NCBI GenBank assembly: GCA_037954325.1
Contig: JBBMNZ010000015.1
Location: forward strand, 3,895,001 to 3,959,000
DNA: 64,000 nt
Direction: 5' to 3'
Source of the DNA: Fistularia commersonii
Taxonomy: Eukaryota; Chordata; Actinopteri; Syngnathiformes; Fistulariidae
Shown: positions 12,431 to 23,300 of the stretch, in pieces
Position numbering within the stretch: position 1 is the stretch's first letter
Layout: every line of letters starts with the position of its first letter
Program-made: the position numbers and the translations under genes
Notes under the pieces: generated by a model
What the model was told of the DNA's origin: nothing
The model's input: the letters and a program-made list of their open reading frames with translations, nothing else
The model's database searches: none

Positions 12431-12665
12431 TCTTTCCTTTTTTCTCTGTCCTGCTCTCACTCTCCCTCTTTCTAGGCCAACCTGTCGAGACAGAAGGCCT
12501 CCAGCATTGAGCTCGGAAAGGGCATTTTTTCCCCTGCACTGTCGTCAAGCACTTGCTGATGGGGAAATGCTGGGTTCTGTAAATCATTTTAGAATATGGT
12601 CCAGACCTGCTCAGCATGTCATGAGGTGACTGTTGGGATCTGACGCTACATAAATAAATTCTGAT
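12431..12665 (+). repeat. Teleost interspersed repeat, LINE/SINE 3'-end type
   Basis: Ordered blocks: CTCTCCCTCTTTCTAGGCCA, CCTGTCGAGACAGAAGGCC, TTTTTTCCCCTGCACTGTCG, TGCTGGGTTCTGTAAATCAT, GACCTGCTC, and the tail GACGCTACATAAATAAATT. This matches the widely dispersed fish repeat ending in TATAAATAAAATTGA-like sequence. No protein is coded. Confidence 0.7.
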
Positions 12666-12726
12666 TTGGCTATGAATTATATCATTGACATCTGAAGAAG
12701 GTCCTAGTTGGTGATTTATTCATATA

Positions 12727-12784
12727 TGTATGTATGTATGGATAGATGGATGGATGGATGGATGGATGGATGGATGGATGGATG

Positions 12785-12852
<68 letters not shown>
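12727..12852 (+). repeat. Compound tetranucleotide microsatellite (TATG)(GGAT)n(GATA)n
   Basis: TATG units lead to about 14 GGAT units and then about 17 GATA units. It lies about 60 bp after the interspersed repeat. Confidence 0.95.
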
Positions 12853-13059
12853 TGTTTTTTTAGTATTTCTATCATTAATAGATATGGGGTCGGGAAAGTA
12901 GTGTCTATTTCATGAATGCTAAAAGCTACAATGTTGTTACATTAATACCTTATCACTGTTGCACATCAGACACAAAAGACCCCCCAAAATATCGTCCTCC
13001 GCGTGAAAGAATAGTGAAACCGAATATTACAGCGAACATGTGAGAGGGCCATTTTTCAT

Positions 13060-13260
13060 TCAACTGTGATTAGATTTGTATCAATTATTAATCAATTAAT
13101 TAGTTCCAGTGCTGCAAGGCATGCTGGGCAATTTGGATAAAAAACCTCACATGGATGAATGATAAGCTTAATTAGCACCTCCACTCTAATTCAACTAATG
13201 ATTGGCATGATTTCCATTCATATAAAGGGTTCATAGTTGACATTCTGTGGGATTTTACCA
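13060..13260. promoter_or_regulatory. Possible conserved non-coding element (homeodomain-core cluster)
   Basis: Unique AT-rich sequence dense in ATTA/TAAT cores (ATTAATCAATTAATTAG, GCTTAATTAGC, CTAATTCAACTAATGATTGG). It lies 3.5 kb beyond the ptbp2 stop. Composition alone cannot prove function. Confidence 0.2.
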
Positions 13261-13799
13261 TGTTTGACACCTGGTGTTCATTAGTCAGACGATGAAGGGA
13301 AGCAGAATATGACTTCCCCTGAAACTTCCCCCAAAAAATTTCCATGACAGGTGGACGAGTGTAAAAAAGATAAATGAGTGTAGTGCTGAACCTACGCAGC
13401 AGAAAATTATCTTATTAAAATTACATCTTATTTATCCATTTTTTTAATTGATTGAGCAATTTCTTGGCCACAGGTCTGTATCATCTCAAAGCTCTGTCAT
13501 CAACAGCTCAGGCATTTATCAAGCTCTACAAAATAAAAAAATTTGCAACCGTTGTTATTTAACTTGAAAAAATTTTTCTCTCTTGATACAGCTGATTGAA
13601 GTGGGCCAACTCGATCATCCTCAGTATTTTTCTTTACATTTCAACAACAGGGCAACATGAACAATACCGAAGCCCAAAGCCTGATTCCTTCAGATAACCC
13701 TGAGGACATTCATAATGATATGCAGTGTAAATGACAGTGTACATGATACCCTAAGTGGTTATATGCTCCTTTCTAGATCTTACCTGTGTATTTAATGTA

Positions 13800-13868
13800 T
13801 ACACATACAAGTATATATATGTAATATATATCTATCTATATATCTATATATAGATATATATATATAAA
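13800..13868. repeat. TA/TATC-rich simple repeat
   Basis: ATATATATGTAATATATATC followed by TATCTA units and (TA)n. Confidence 0.8.
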
Positions 13869-13884
13869 TGTGTGTATGTGTCTT

Positions 13885-14188
13885 TAGACCCTGGCTTGAT
13901 TCTGACCAGGGGAGTTTCTGTGTAGTTTGCAAGTTCTTCCTGTGTATGTGTGGGTTTCCGCTAGGTTCTCTGGTTTCCTCCTATAGTTCAGAAACATGCA
14001 GCAGGTTAATAGGAAAAATTACCCTGAATGAGAAAAGAGTTGTCTGTCTATATATGTGGCCCTGCTATTGGCTGGGGATCAGTCCAAGATGTTCCCACCT
14101 CTTACATGATGACAGCTGGAATAGGCTCCAGCATCCCCCCTGACCCTGAGTGCAGGAGCGGCAGACAATGGACGGACGGATGGATGGA
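13885..14188 (-). repeat. Common teleost interspersed repeat (GGAGGAAACC family), longer copy
   Basis: In plus-strand order: TGTGTAGTTTGCAAGTTCTT, GTGGGTTTCCGCTAGGTTCT, TGGTTTCCTCC, GTTGTCTGTC, ATGTGGCCCTGCTATTGGCT, GATGACAGCTGGAATAGGCT, CCAGCATCCCCCCTGACCCT, and a GGACGGATGGATGG end. This is the same family as 10,866 and 51,356 in the opposite orientation, with its GGAT-type tail. Confidence 0.85.
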
Positions 14189-15929
14189 AGTTCCAGTTTC
14201 TTAACAGCAAATGGCAACCGGTCATCTGTAAAGGGTAAGCCTGCTAAATAGCCAGCACACACACAAAATGAATTAACGTGAAATGTAAAGGTTACTGTCA
14301 CAAACCCTCAAGTTTGAGGATCTGTCTTTTTTTAATAGACCTTGAGTATCATGAATTAAGTTGATCTCTAGATTAAAAAGTATTTGCCATTAACGCAAAT
14401 CTTAACATGTTCCTTGCGCAATTGTCTGTTAATATCTGCACAATTTAATAATCTCTAGTATTTATCAAGTACATTACTGAGATAATTTGTTTTTCTCTTT
14501 TCCATAATTTATATTAGATACAATAATTATATAGTTAGCAAAGAGGAACACCACCAGTCCAGCTACAACCGTTATGGTTGTTTTCCATACGAATACATTG
14601 TAAACAGGAAAAAAAAATCCTGATTTTGAACATTTCCTCAGAAAATATTTTGGTTTCCAAAATCATTGATTGCACAGGCCTTGATTTAAAATCACAGTAA
14701 CTAAACTACTCTTGTTACACTGCACTTGATGTGGGATTCTATAATTTCATGCAGATATCAAATAAGCTTAATTTTTTTTCTCCACTCCATATGGCTCAGC
14801 ATCACCTTATATTTCAGTAAGTCAACATCAAATTCCAGATTGTGTTCATTCTTTGAAGCCAAATGGCTTGGTGAATAAGAAAAGGCCTTCTGCAGAAACC
14901 TCAATCAGCAGGGAACCCCATCACAATGTCCAATCGCATGATCTATTAACGTTGAGGTTTTATCTAGGCCTACGGCATTTCTACTCAAAGGTTAGTTGTT
15001 GCTTAAATGCACAATGCTTCGGAAAAATGACAACTGAAGCCATTTGTGTAATTGATAGAAGATCTGAGAGCAAGTAGACAGATCAGATAGATTGTCAGAG
15101 CAACAGGGGCCCTTAGGGACTGATTAGAGGCAGGCAACCACCAAAGGAGAGAAGGCAAGCTATCAGAAGAACAGTCAGTCAGCAAGGTGGGAAACATCAA
15201 CAAAATGGTCTTGACCTGTAAATGAACACCATCAGAGTGGCTTATTAGTAGTTTTTTTTAAATGGTTCCAACATGGATGTTGGCTTGTTTCCCACCCTGG
15301 CATTGAAGGACCAGAAGAGAAGAGAGACAGAGGTGAATGCAGAGCTACAGAGGAGTTTTATTAGGCATGCTACAGAAGTAATGCAGGACACACAAGAGAC
15401 TGAGAGGGAAAACTCAAAAAGCAGGAAACCAAGTCGCACCTCCCCAGGGTATAAAATAATTCATCTTTTAATTATGCCTCAGAAGAACTATTCAAAAACC
15501 CTCATAGTTTGAGCTGCAAAAAAATTGAGCTTGAGCTTAAAAAATACACAGAACCATTGTTTGTGAGCAAACAGCTTGAGGCAAGAGGGTAAAAACAATG
15601 ACAGAATGAAAATTCTGGACATTTTTTCCCCAGATATGTAACATTTCCAAATGCTTATGGTTAGTTCAAATGAGTTAAAGGAACACGAAAGGCACGGAAA
15701 CTTTGGTCCAACTAAGTAGCCCTCTCGAGTGACGTGTCACATGACTATTGCATCACAGCGGAAACTACCTCCACTATCAGATGCAAGATCGGATATATAC
15801 ATATTGAGAAAACCATCACTTTAAAGAAAATAATGAGCATTTCTCAAAGGCGTGAAACTGAGATATGGTGAGAGCTCACCAGCCTGCTGTTTTTAAATTT
15901 CATTTATAACCCACTGTCAAATTCAAATA
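14189..15929. other. No gene seen
   Basis: AT-rich sequence with only short domain-less frames on both strands. It lies between the last repeat and the probable ptbp2 3' end. Confidence 0.45.
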
Positions 15930-16816
15930 TTTATTTTACAGCAAGATAAGATGAATTGTAAGCTGAAATGAGACATTAACACAAAATCTAAATTTTTAAA
16001 TTGTTTTGCTTGTAGAACTGAGTCTAGTGGGATGGAAGATATCACCAAAAAACATTTTTGAGCCAAGTGGCTATTGATTTCAAGATTGGCGTGTGTTAAA
16101 TCTTCTAGTCTTTTAGCACAAGGCCCACTGATACCCCACTTTTTGATCACTAATTCTTTTTGACTTGTGAACCATGATTGGGATTTACAAAAACTTTGAA
16201 GTATTTCAGTGTTTAATAGAATTAGATAAAAATATCTACTTAAATTGGGTTAAAGAAAATGTATTCAACTAACAACAAAACGAAATTCAATTGTAATATT
16301 AGTAGGTTTTCCTTGCAAATTCATTGTCTGTTTGCTCTCTAAGGACAAATGTAACTTCATATAAAATGAAACAATGTTTCTCCTGCTGCTTACAAAAAAC
16401 TGTGAAACCAAGAGGGAAATGTATCATCTGATTGGCTAAATTTGAGGAAATCATTATAGGATCTATAAAATGACAGAACAAAAATTTTTCAATCTCAAAG
16501 TGTCTGAAAGCAAAGCAGGGTATGAATGTGTTCAGTTGTAGAAACAGTTCATTTTTTTCAAATAAGGCACATGAGTCCTGTATCTTTTCAATTAAAATTT
16601 AGAAATAAACACCGATCTACATCAAACTATCATTAGGGGGACAATCAATCATGTCAATATTCTGCTTGACAGAAAAATACAGAGGTAAGAACAGTTGGGA
16701 AGATCCAGTATCTGCAACATGATTTAAGTCTCTGAAGGAATGACAGGGATCAACAAAACCCCAGCAAAAAGTCAGTCCATGGTGGTCCCCCCAGTGCCCT
16801 GACAGTCTCTCAAGTC
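15930..16816 (-). other. ptbp2: Probable ptbp2 3' UTR with candidate poly(A) signals
   Basis: AT-rich non-coding sequence follows the stop codon. The first minus-strand AATAAA after the stop is at 15930-15935, and an ATTAAA lies at about 16212-16217. Family 3' UTRs are long, so the true end could lie further left. I see no other gene signal here. The 3' boundary is inferred. Confidence 0.5.
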
Positions 16817-16946
16817 TCAGATGGTAGACTTTGAGAAAGAGACCCTAAGGTGCTGGTTGCCGCCCATGTTGTAATTGTGAAGGTCGATCAAGGCTTGGAT
16901 CGCTTCTTCCACAGTTGACATCTGGATCAGAGCCATTTTACGATCC
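16817..16946 (-). CDS. ptbp2: ptbp2 coding exon 14 (C-terminus and stop)
   Basis: Acceptor CTTTCAG. It codes DRKMALIQMSTVEEAIQALI, then DLHNYNMGGNQHLRVSFSKS and TI, then TGA at 16817-16819. SFSKSTI is the invariant PTBP C-terminus. NMGGNQ replaces the usual NLGENH just before the last strand, a small lineage difference. Confidence 0.97.
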
Positions 16947-17314
16947 CTGAAAGACAGAAAACGAGTTGCAAAAGGTCAATACACAGGACGGCATGGACTC
17001 GTATCACAGTGGGATTCGCTCCACATACTGGAAAAACTTGAATGCTTTCACAGTGCCTCCAGCGTTAGAGAAGAGCAGGCGCAGGTCATCCTCGGTCACA
17101 TCTTGTCTGAAAATGTAAAGGATACTTTCACCAAAAATGTGAATGTTACATTTCCTTTGCAAGCTGACTCACCAGTAACTTCAGTTTGAAGTGACTTGGA
17201 ACATCTAGAGTAACAAGGACAGTTTTCAATATCAAATAAACCAGTTTTCAGCTCTTTTGTGCTTAACCACTGCTTAGTCAAATGTCTCTCAAAGTAAATT
17301 TCTATAATTAGTAT

Positions 17315-17374
<60 letters not shown>

Positions 17375-20300
17375 AAAAGACAGACACACAGACAATTCAA
17401 TAAATATATAAATAAATAAACGCTTGGTATGAATATTTTAGAAAAAACTACTAAAACTTACGGCACATACGTTATATTTCAAACACAACATGTGCTAAAA
17501 AATTAAAAAATGCAATTTTCTTATTTGGAGACTCAATGTGGCTTGAAACAATGTCCTCCAAGATAAAGTGTGAAAACCAGAATTAAATTGAAATTAGTGA
17601 AATGGTCATGGAACCATGGAGGGTTGTGTCAGGCTTTTCCATTTAAGCAATGTGTACCAAGAGAAGAACTTTACTTTGTATCAAACCACCACAGAGCAGA
17701 AATGAGTGTGTGGTCTCTTGTAAAAGCAACTACCTTCACTACCCTTCCAACACAAGTGGTGGAACTGCATTAAGCCAAGGTGTTTCCAGAAGTCTTCCCC
17801 ACAATCTGACATATCAAAAGGCTGAAGTCCAGCTGAATCCAATACTTACGGGATGTTTGAGAGGTGAAGAGTAGCAGATGGTGGAAAGATGTTTTGAAAG
17901 TTCTTGGAACCTGGTTTCTTGAAGCGATGAAGTGGAGAATTGGCATAGTCCTTGGTAAGGCCCTGGTCGTCTAGGCCGTCCCGAGGCAGTGCCACAGTCT
18001 GGTGCTTGGATAGAGTCACCCTGATGATCTTACCATACATCTTTTGGCCATTCAGGTGGCTCATTGCTTTGAGCAAGGCGACAAAGCACACAACCATATG
18101 TATACAATGGGTCTTATAAAATAAATGCTTGATTATTTGCTATACAATAACTATATTGCCAGCAGACATACTGCTGCATACAACAATGTCATTTGGTAGA
18201 CTAAGTCATGTCAACATGTGGACAAATTTAGTTAATGATACTGATGACAGTTGAAGTTGATTTTGAAATTTAAGAGCTGATTTACACATTTTCTTCCGTT
18301 TTGCACTTTCATTTTATACCAATTTTTACATCTATCCAATTTGCAATTATTGTTATTCTAACACCTATCTTTCCCCTGTTGAAAGGATGTTTTCGGCAAG
18401 TTTTCTAAATCCAATTAGAGGATCTACTGGTTAAGGGAAGTCATACCTTGAAAGGATTTAAAAGCACTGATAGGCTACTATTTTGTAAAGTAATTATATA
18501 AAATCCTTTTCATTTTAACTCTTCCTCATATAAATCATGCACGATAAAATACCATGAGACTTTCCCAAATCACAAGAACAATACATATCTGATTAATTTG
18601 CAATATAACCAATTGTATTAGTTGGAGTAGTGAGTTTTGAATTTTAGTTTTATCTTTAAAGAAAATCTGAAATGAAAAATTAACTCACCAAGCTGGGCCT
18701 GGTTGGCATCTGACATCTGAATTAGAGCACTGTCCTTCTTATTGTAAAGAATTTTCACCCTCTGGACATCACCGTAGACTCCTAGTGTAGAACCGTGGGC
18801 AGAAGAGGCGCAGCGGAGAGAGAGAAAACAGTTAGAAACATTTAATGTTAGCACAGCAGACAATTTCAGTCAAGAATCAAAGAAGAGAATAGCAGAGCAC
18901 ACAAGAAACTGTCAGGTGTGTAGAAAGAAAGGAGAGCTTGAGAGAAACACCCGCTAAACAGATACAGTAAAAATTTGTATCAGATGGCTACAAATAAAAA
19001 CATGCAAAAAACATATTTTTTATCCATGCATTAACTATTTACAGTGAAGTGACGTAATAAACATTTACCCAAACCAACGGGGAGGGGAATGTTTTAAGTT
19101 ACGAAACAAGCTACAATGTGCGCAAACAAATAGATATTAACTTTTAATATTACTACTGTTAACAATAATGCTAATAGTAATGACAAGATCTTAGATAGGA
19201 TGAAAATAGAAAAAAAAAGAGAAGGTAGAATAGAGAGAAGAGAGAGAGAGCTAACGATAACATACCGAAGAGGGTAAACAGACTTTGGGGCGTAACCATC
19301 TTTAGAGGGAGAGAAGAGCAACAAGCAGCGTGAGACAGAGAGGTAGAAGAGTCGGAGCGGAGCGGAGGTAGAGATGGACAGATCGATCCAGAACGGAGGT
19401 AGGTAGGAGGAATGGTGGGTTGTTTTCCCCCCGGAGAGTGATGGAGGTGGTGGGTCATGGAGGAGGGGAGCAGGTGATGCGAAGAAGAGTCATGATGGAA
19501 GATTATTTTAAAGGAGGAGGGGGAATGTTGGAGGGGATGATTGAGGGGGTTAAAAATCCCCAACGCGCCAGTAAATGGAGTGAGGAGGCAGGGATGGATG
19601 GGGAGAGAGGAGAGATGAATTGGGAGGCAAATGCAAATTGGGTGGGAAAATAAAAAGTGAGGAAGGGGGAGGGACAAAAAATAAAATACAGGTCAGTACA
19701 CTGGAATAATGCAGGTAATTTGGTCAGAGAAAATGGCTTGGATCAATGTTTTCTGTTGTCAAAATACAGCAATAACTTCTGCCAAATGTATTTTAACCTG
19801 GACAAGCGAGGGGTAAATACAATGGAGGATTAGGGCCACTGTAGGCAAAAAATAATAACGAAGTGGGTATGTAAAATCTAAATCAAAAATACTTATGTAT
19901 ATTTCAAATACTCTAAGTCATACAAAAATGCTCTGATTTACATGCCAATTATGATAAGTATATACAAAATAGACAACCTTATGAGATTCAAGAAGTGTAT
20001 CTTTGATAACTCAAATGTATGAGGAAATAAAATAGGTTGTTTCATAAAAAAAAGAAATCCTATCATCTACTTGTTTGGTCCAGAGATATGCCATTTTAAA
20101 TATCTGTACGTTGTTATGAAATATATCCTATTGTTATTTTACAAATTTCTAGATGTCCTTGAACAAAGTAATAATTTGATTATATCTAGAAAAAAATGAG
20201 GTACTTCAACTTATACCCCAGACTTCATACTGCATTTTTACCTAGAATGACCCTAGCACACCACTGTAGGTAACAGGTGCATTCCTTTTACAAATTATAA

Positions 20301-23300
20301 TAAAATCAACAATATAAAGTCAGAACATGGGATAAGAACAACATGCAGCAGGTCAGAAAAATCTTTTAGCAAGGGAAAATGTTAAAAGTGATAGAGGCCT
20401 ATTAAGAGGACATGCAATTCAAGTAGAGTTTAACACAACAAGTTGACATGCAAGAGTTGTAGTGAAGGCCACCTGGGTCAAAGATAGCGTTCACACAAGT
20501 CCAAGAGGCTGTAGACACAGTATCTTAGCTTCAGGATATGAATGGATTAGATACTGTCAAAGGCTTCAGTGGGACACAATCAATTATAGATTGATGAAGA
20601 AAGACAGTTAAATCAGATGACACATTAGATACTGATCAAGTCACAGTTTGAGAAAGAAAGAAAAAAAGGGATACAAAGGCAGTGGAGGAAAAGACAACAG
20701 GCATGTGGCTTTTTGTTCCCTGTTTAGAAGACCACAGAATGGGTTCGTATGAGCTTTGTCTTTAGCTGAGAAAAGGTGCGGAGAACTCAGACAGAAACAC
20801 AGAAGAGAGACAGTTAGAGTTAGGCTCAGTGTGGTAAGAGGATGAAGAATGAACAGGAGAGATGACAGACATCAAACATATAGCTGTTTTAATGAGTTGT
20901 GACCAAAAAAAAGGGGGGTGGGTAACAGCAAGCCGCTGAGCATATTAAGGCCTCTAGAAAATACAGCAAAGGAAAAGTTAAGACAAAAAAGTTAATACCA
21001 GTTCTTGAACATTTAAGTGGAATAATGAGATTCTTAGTGTATCTCAGTGATTAGAGTGAATTGTACACCAACTTTAAAGTGTACCTGAGCCTCTTTAGTT
21101 CAGTGTAGATAAGAATCTGAGGATTTTAATGGAATTGTGACCTATTTTCTCAACAGAAATACCATGCTATACAGGAGTCCAATAACCTTGCAAAATTACA
21201 AACACTCCAGTCATTTTTTTTTTTGAAATTTTCATGTTTCTAAAAAATCTAAACCCTCTAAAGGTGAAAGGTGCATCCTTTGTAAAAGGACAAAATAAAT
21301 GAAGTGATCGATCTAATAAATAGGAGAACTGTCAATGTATCTTACAGAAAGACAAGGCAATGAAGATGAAAATGGCAGCAGTTGGAGAGGAAATCCCAGA
21401 AAACAAAGACTGGGCGATAGGTAAAGGGGTTCCTGTGTATGTATAAGTTTGTGTCTCACTGACCTCTTCATTCAGATTGCTGACCAGCAGGACCCCACTG
21501 GAGCCTGCCTGTCCTGCTAGCGCCACCCTTCCTGCAGCAGCAGCTGCTGCTGCAGCAGCACTCAGAGGGTTCAAGGCACCTATCAAGAAGAAGATGAGAC
21601 CATTATGGAGTGTGGCACAGCTCTGCCTCTTCCCCATATCATTCAATTGCCCTAGTCCCCCTAAATGAAGGTGGTTCTGATTTAGGACTTAAATTCAGCA
21701 GCAATTTTGAATTCACTAAAGTTGGAGCTATATCATATGAATACTTAAAATGTACAACAGAGCATCAATAAAGCCAACTCAAGATTCAGTTAATCAACAA
21801 TACAAAGTTTTAGTGTAATTTTAGTGATTAGGGAAAATTAGATCTGACAGTTTCCCTTTCACAACAGGAGTAAGAGATCTTTGGTTTGAATCCAAGAGCA
21901 CAGTGCTGTAGTCTCAAGACTACAGCATAATGTAGCTGATCTAAACCCTGCTTCAATTATCAAAAATATTTGCCTTTTTTTTTAAATTACATCATACAGT
22001 GATTCATTTCACACCTGGTAAATAATAATGTAATTGTCACATGTTCACAGTTTCAGATCAATAAGCAAAAACAAAAAATGTGGCACTTTGGGTCATTTAG
22101 AGATACAGAAAAAGGAGTAATAAAAGTGTCATCTACCTGGGATCTTACCGAGGAGGGAGTTGGAGTCTTTGCTGAGAGCTGCTGCCACTGCAGGATCCAG
22201 GCTGGGCTGGCCATCACCCGCTGGCAGCTCAGGCCGCGTGTAGTCTCGACTCTTGTCGTTGTTATACTTAACATTTAAGTTGACCAGCTTGGAAAAGTCA
22301 ATGCGCAGCGTGCAGCAGGAGTTGTAGATGTTCTGACCATCCAGGGCCTAGTTGGAAAAAATAGCTTGCATGATTTAGTACAAAGCCAGATAAAGACCAT
22401 ACAATTAATAATAAATGTGTCATTGAACAAGGAGCAGTGAATTGGATTTACCAGTTTAGCCTGCTGTGCATTGACTGGATCACTAAACTGTAGAAGGGCC
22501 TGAAACTGATTGTTCTTGGTAAATGTGATTATCTTCATGACTGTACCAAACTTGGAGAAAATCTGGAAGGAAAACACAATTTGAATTAAACTTGCATATG
22601 CAAACACAATATTTTCAAACATGCCACTTAAACTGGCTATGACTGATGTAATAACATACTGAAAAGCACTGTGATGTTTATAATGAACTGCTTTTCAAGG
22701 TGTTGCAATACCAATGACTGACTCTTATTTTTCATTAAGTAACCTTTTTAATATACAGTACTTATACTAATTATACAATTATATCATAAAATCAGCCTTA
22801 TCATTTTGGTATTTGTGTAGTACTGACTGTAGAATAACCAATTGTGAACTAATTTAAAAGTATTGTTATGCTTAATTTATAAATAATTGAAACAAACACT
22901 ATAAAATATAACAATATACTGTGAAACATATGTATATCTTTATAGATATACACAGGTACATAATTTTTTTCTTTTTTTTGTATTATATCATCAGTTGAAG
23001 TTCATCCAATATACCTGCTGCAGGACGTCCAGCGTCACAGGATAGAACATGTTGTCAATGATAATCCGTAGAACGGGACTGGAGGCTGCAGCAAGAACCT
23101 CCTGTATGTCTGAACTGGGTGACCCTCCAGACTGGACAGCTGACACTGCCTGCAGCACTGCCTGGGTTCGCTGGGGTCAAACACCGGCTGTCAGTCATTT
23201 GAATTTACATTCCATACTAACATAACATGAACCCAAACACATACATTCTGATTAGCTGAGCTAAAGGAACCTCTCCTAACCTGATTTCCAGCATCAGTTT

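Noticed and set aside
12727..12852. Regular array resembling a CRISPR-like repeat
   Set aside because: It is a tetranucleotide microsatellite with no spacers, in a eukaryotic genome.
19171..19677. 168-codon minus-strand frame including ptbp2 exon 10
   Set aside because: Only 34 nt of it is exon. The rest is pyrimidine-rich intron that happens to lack stops.
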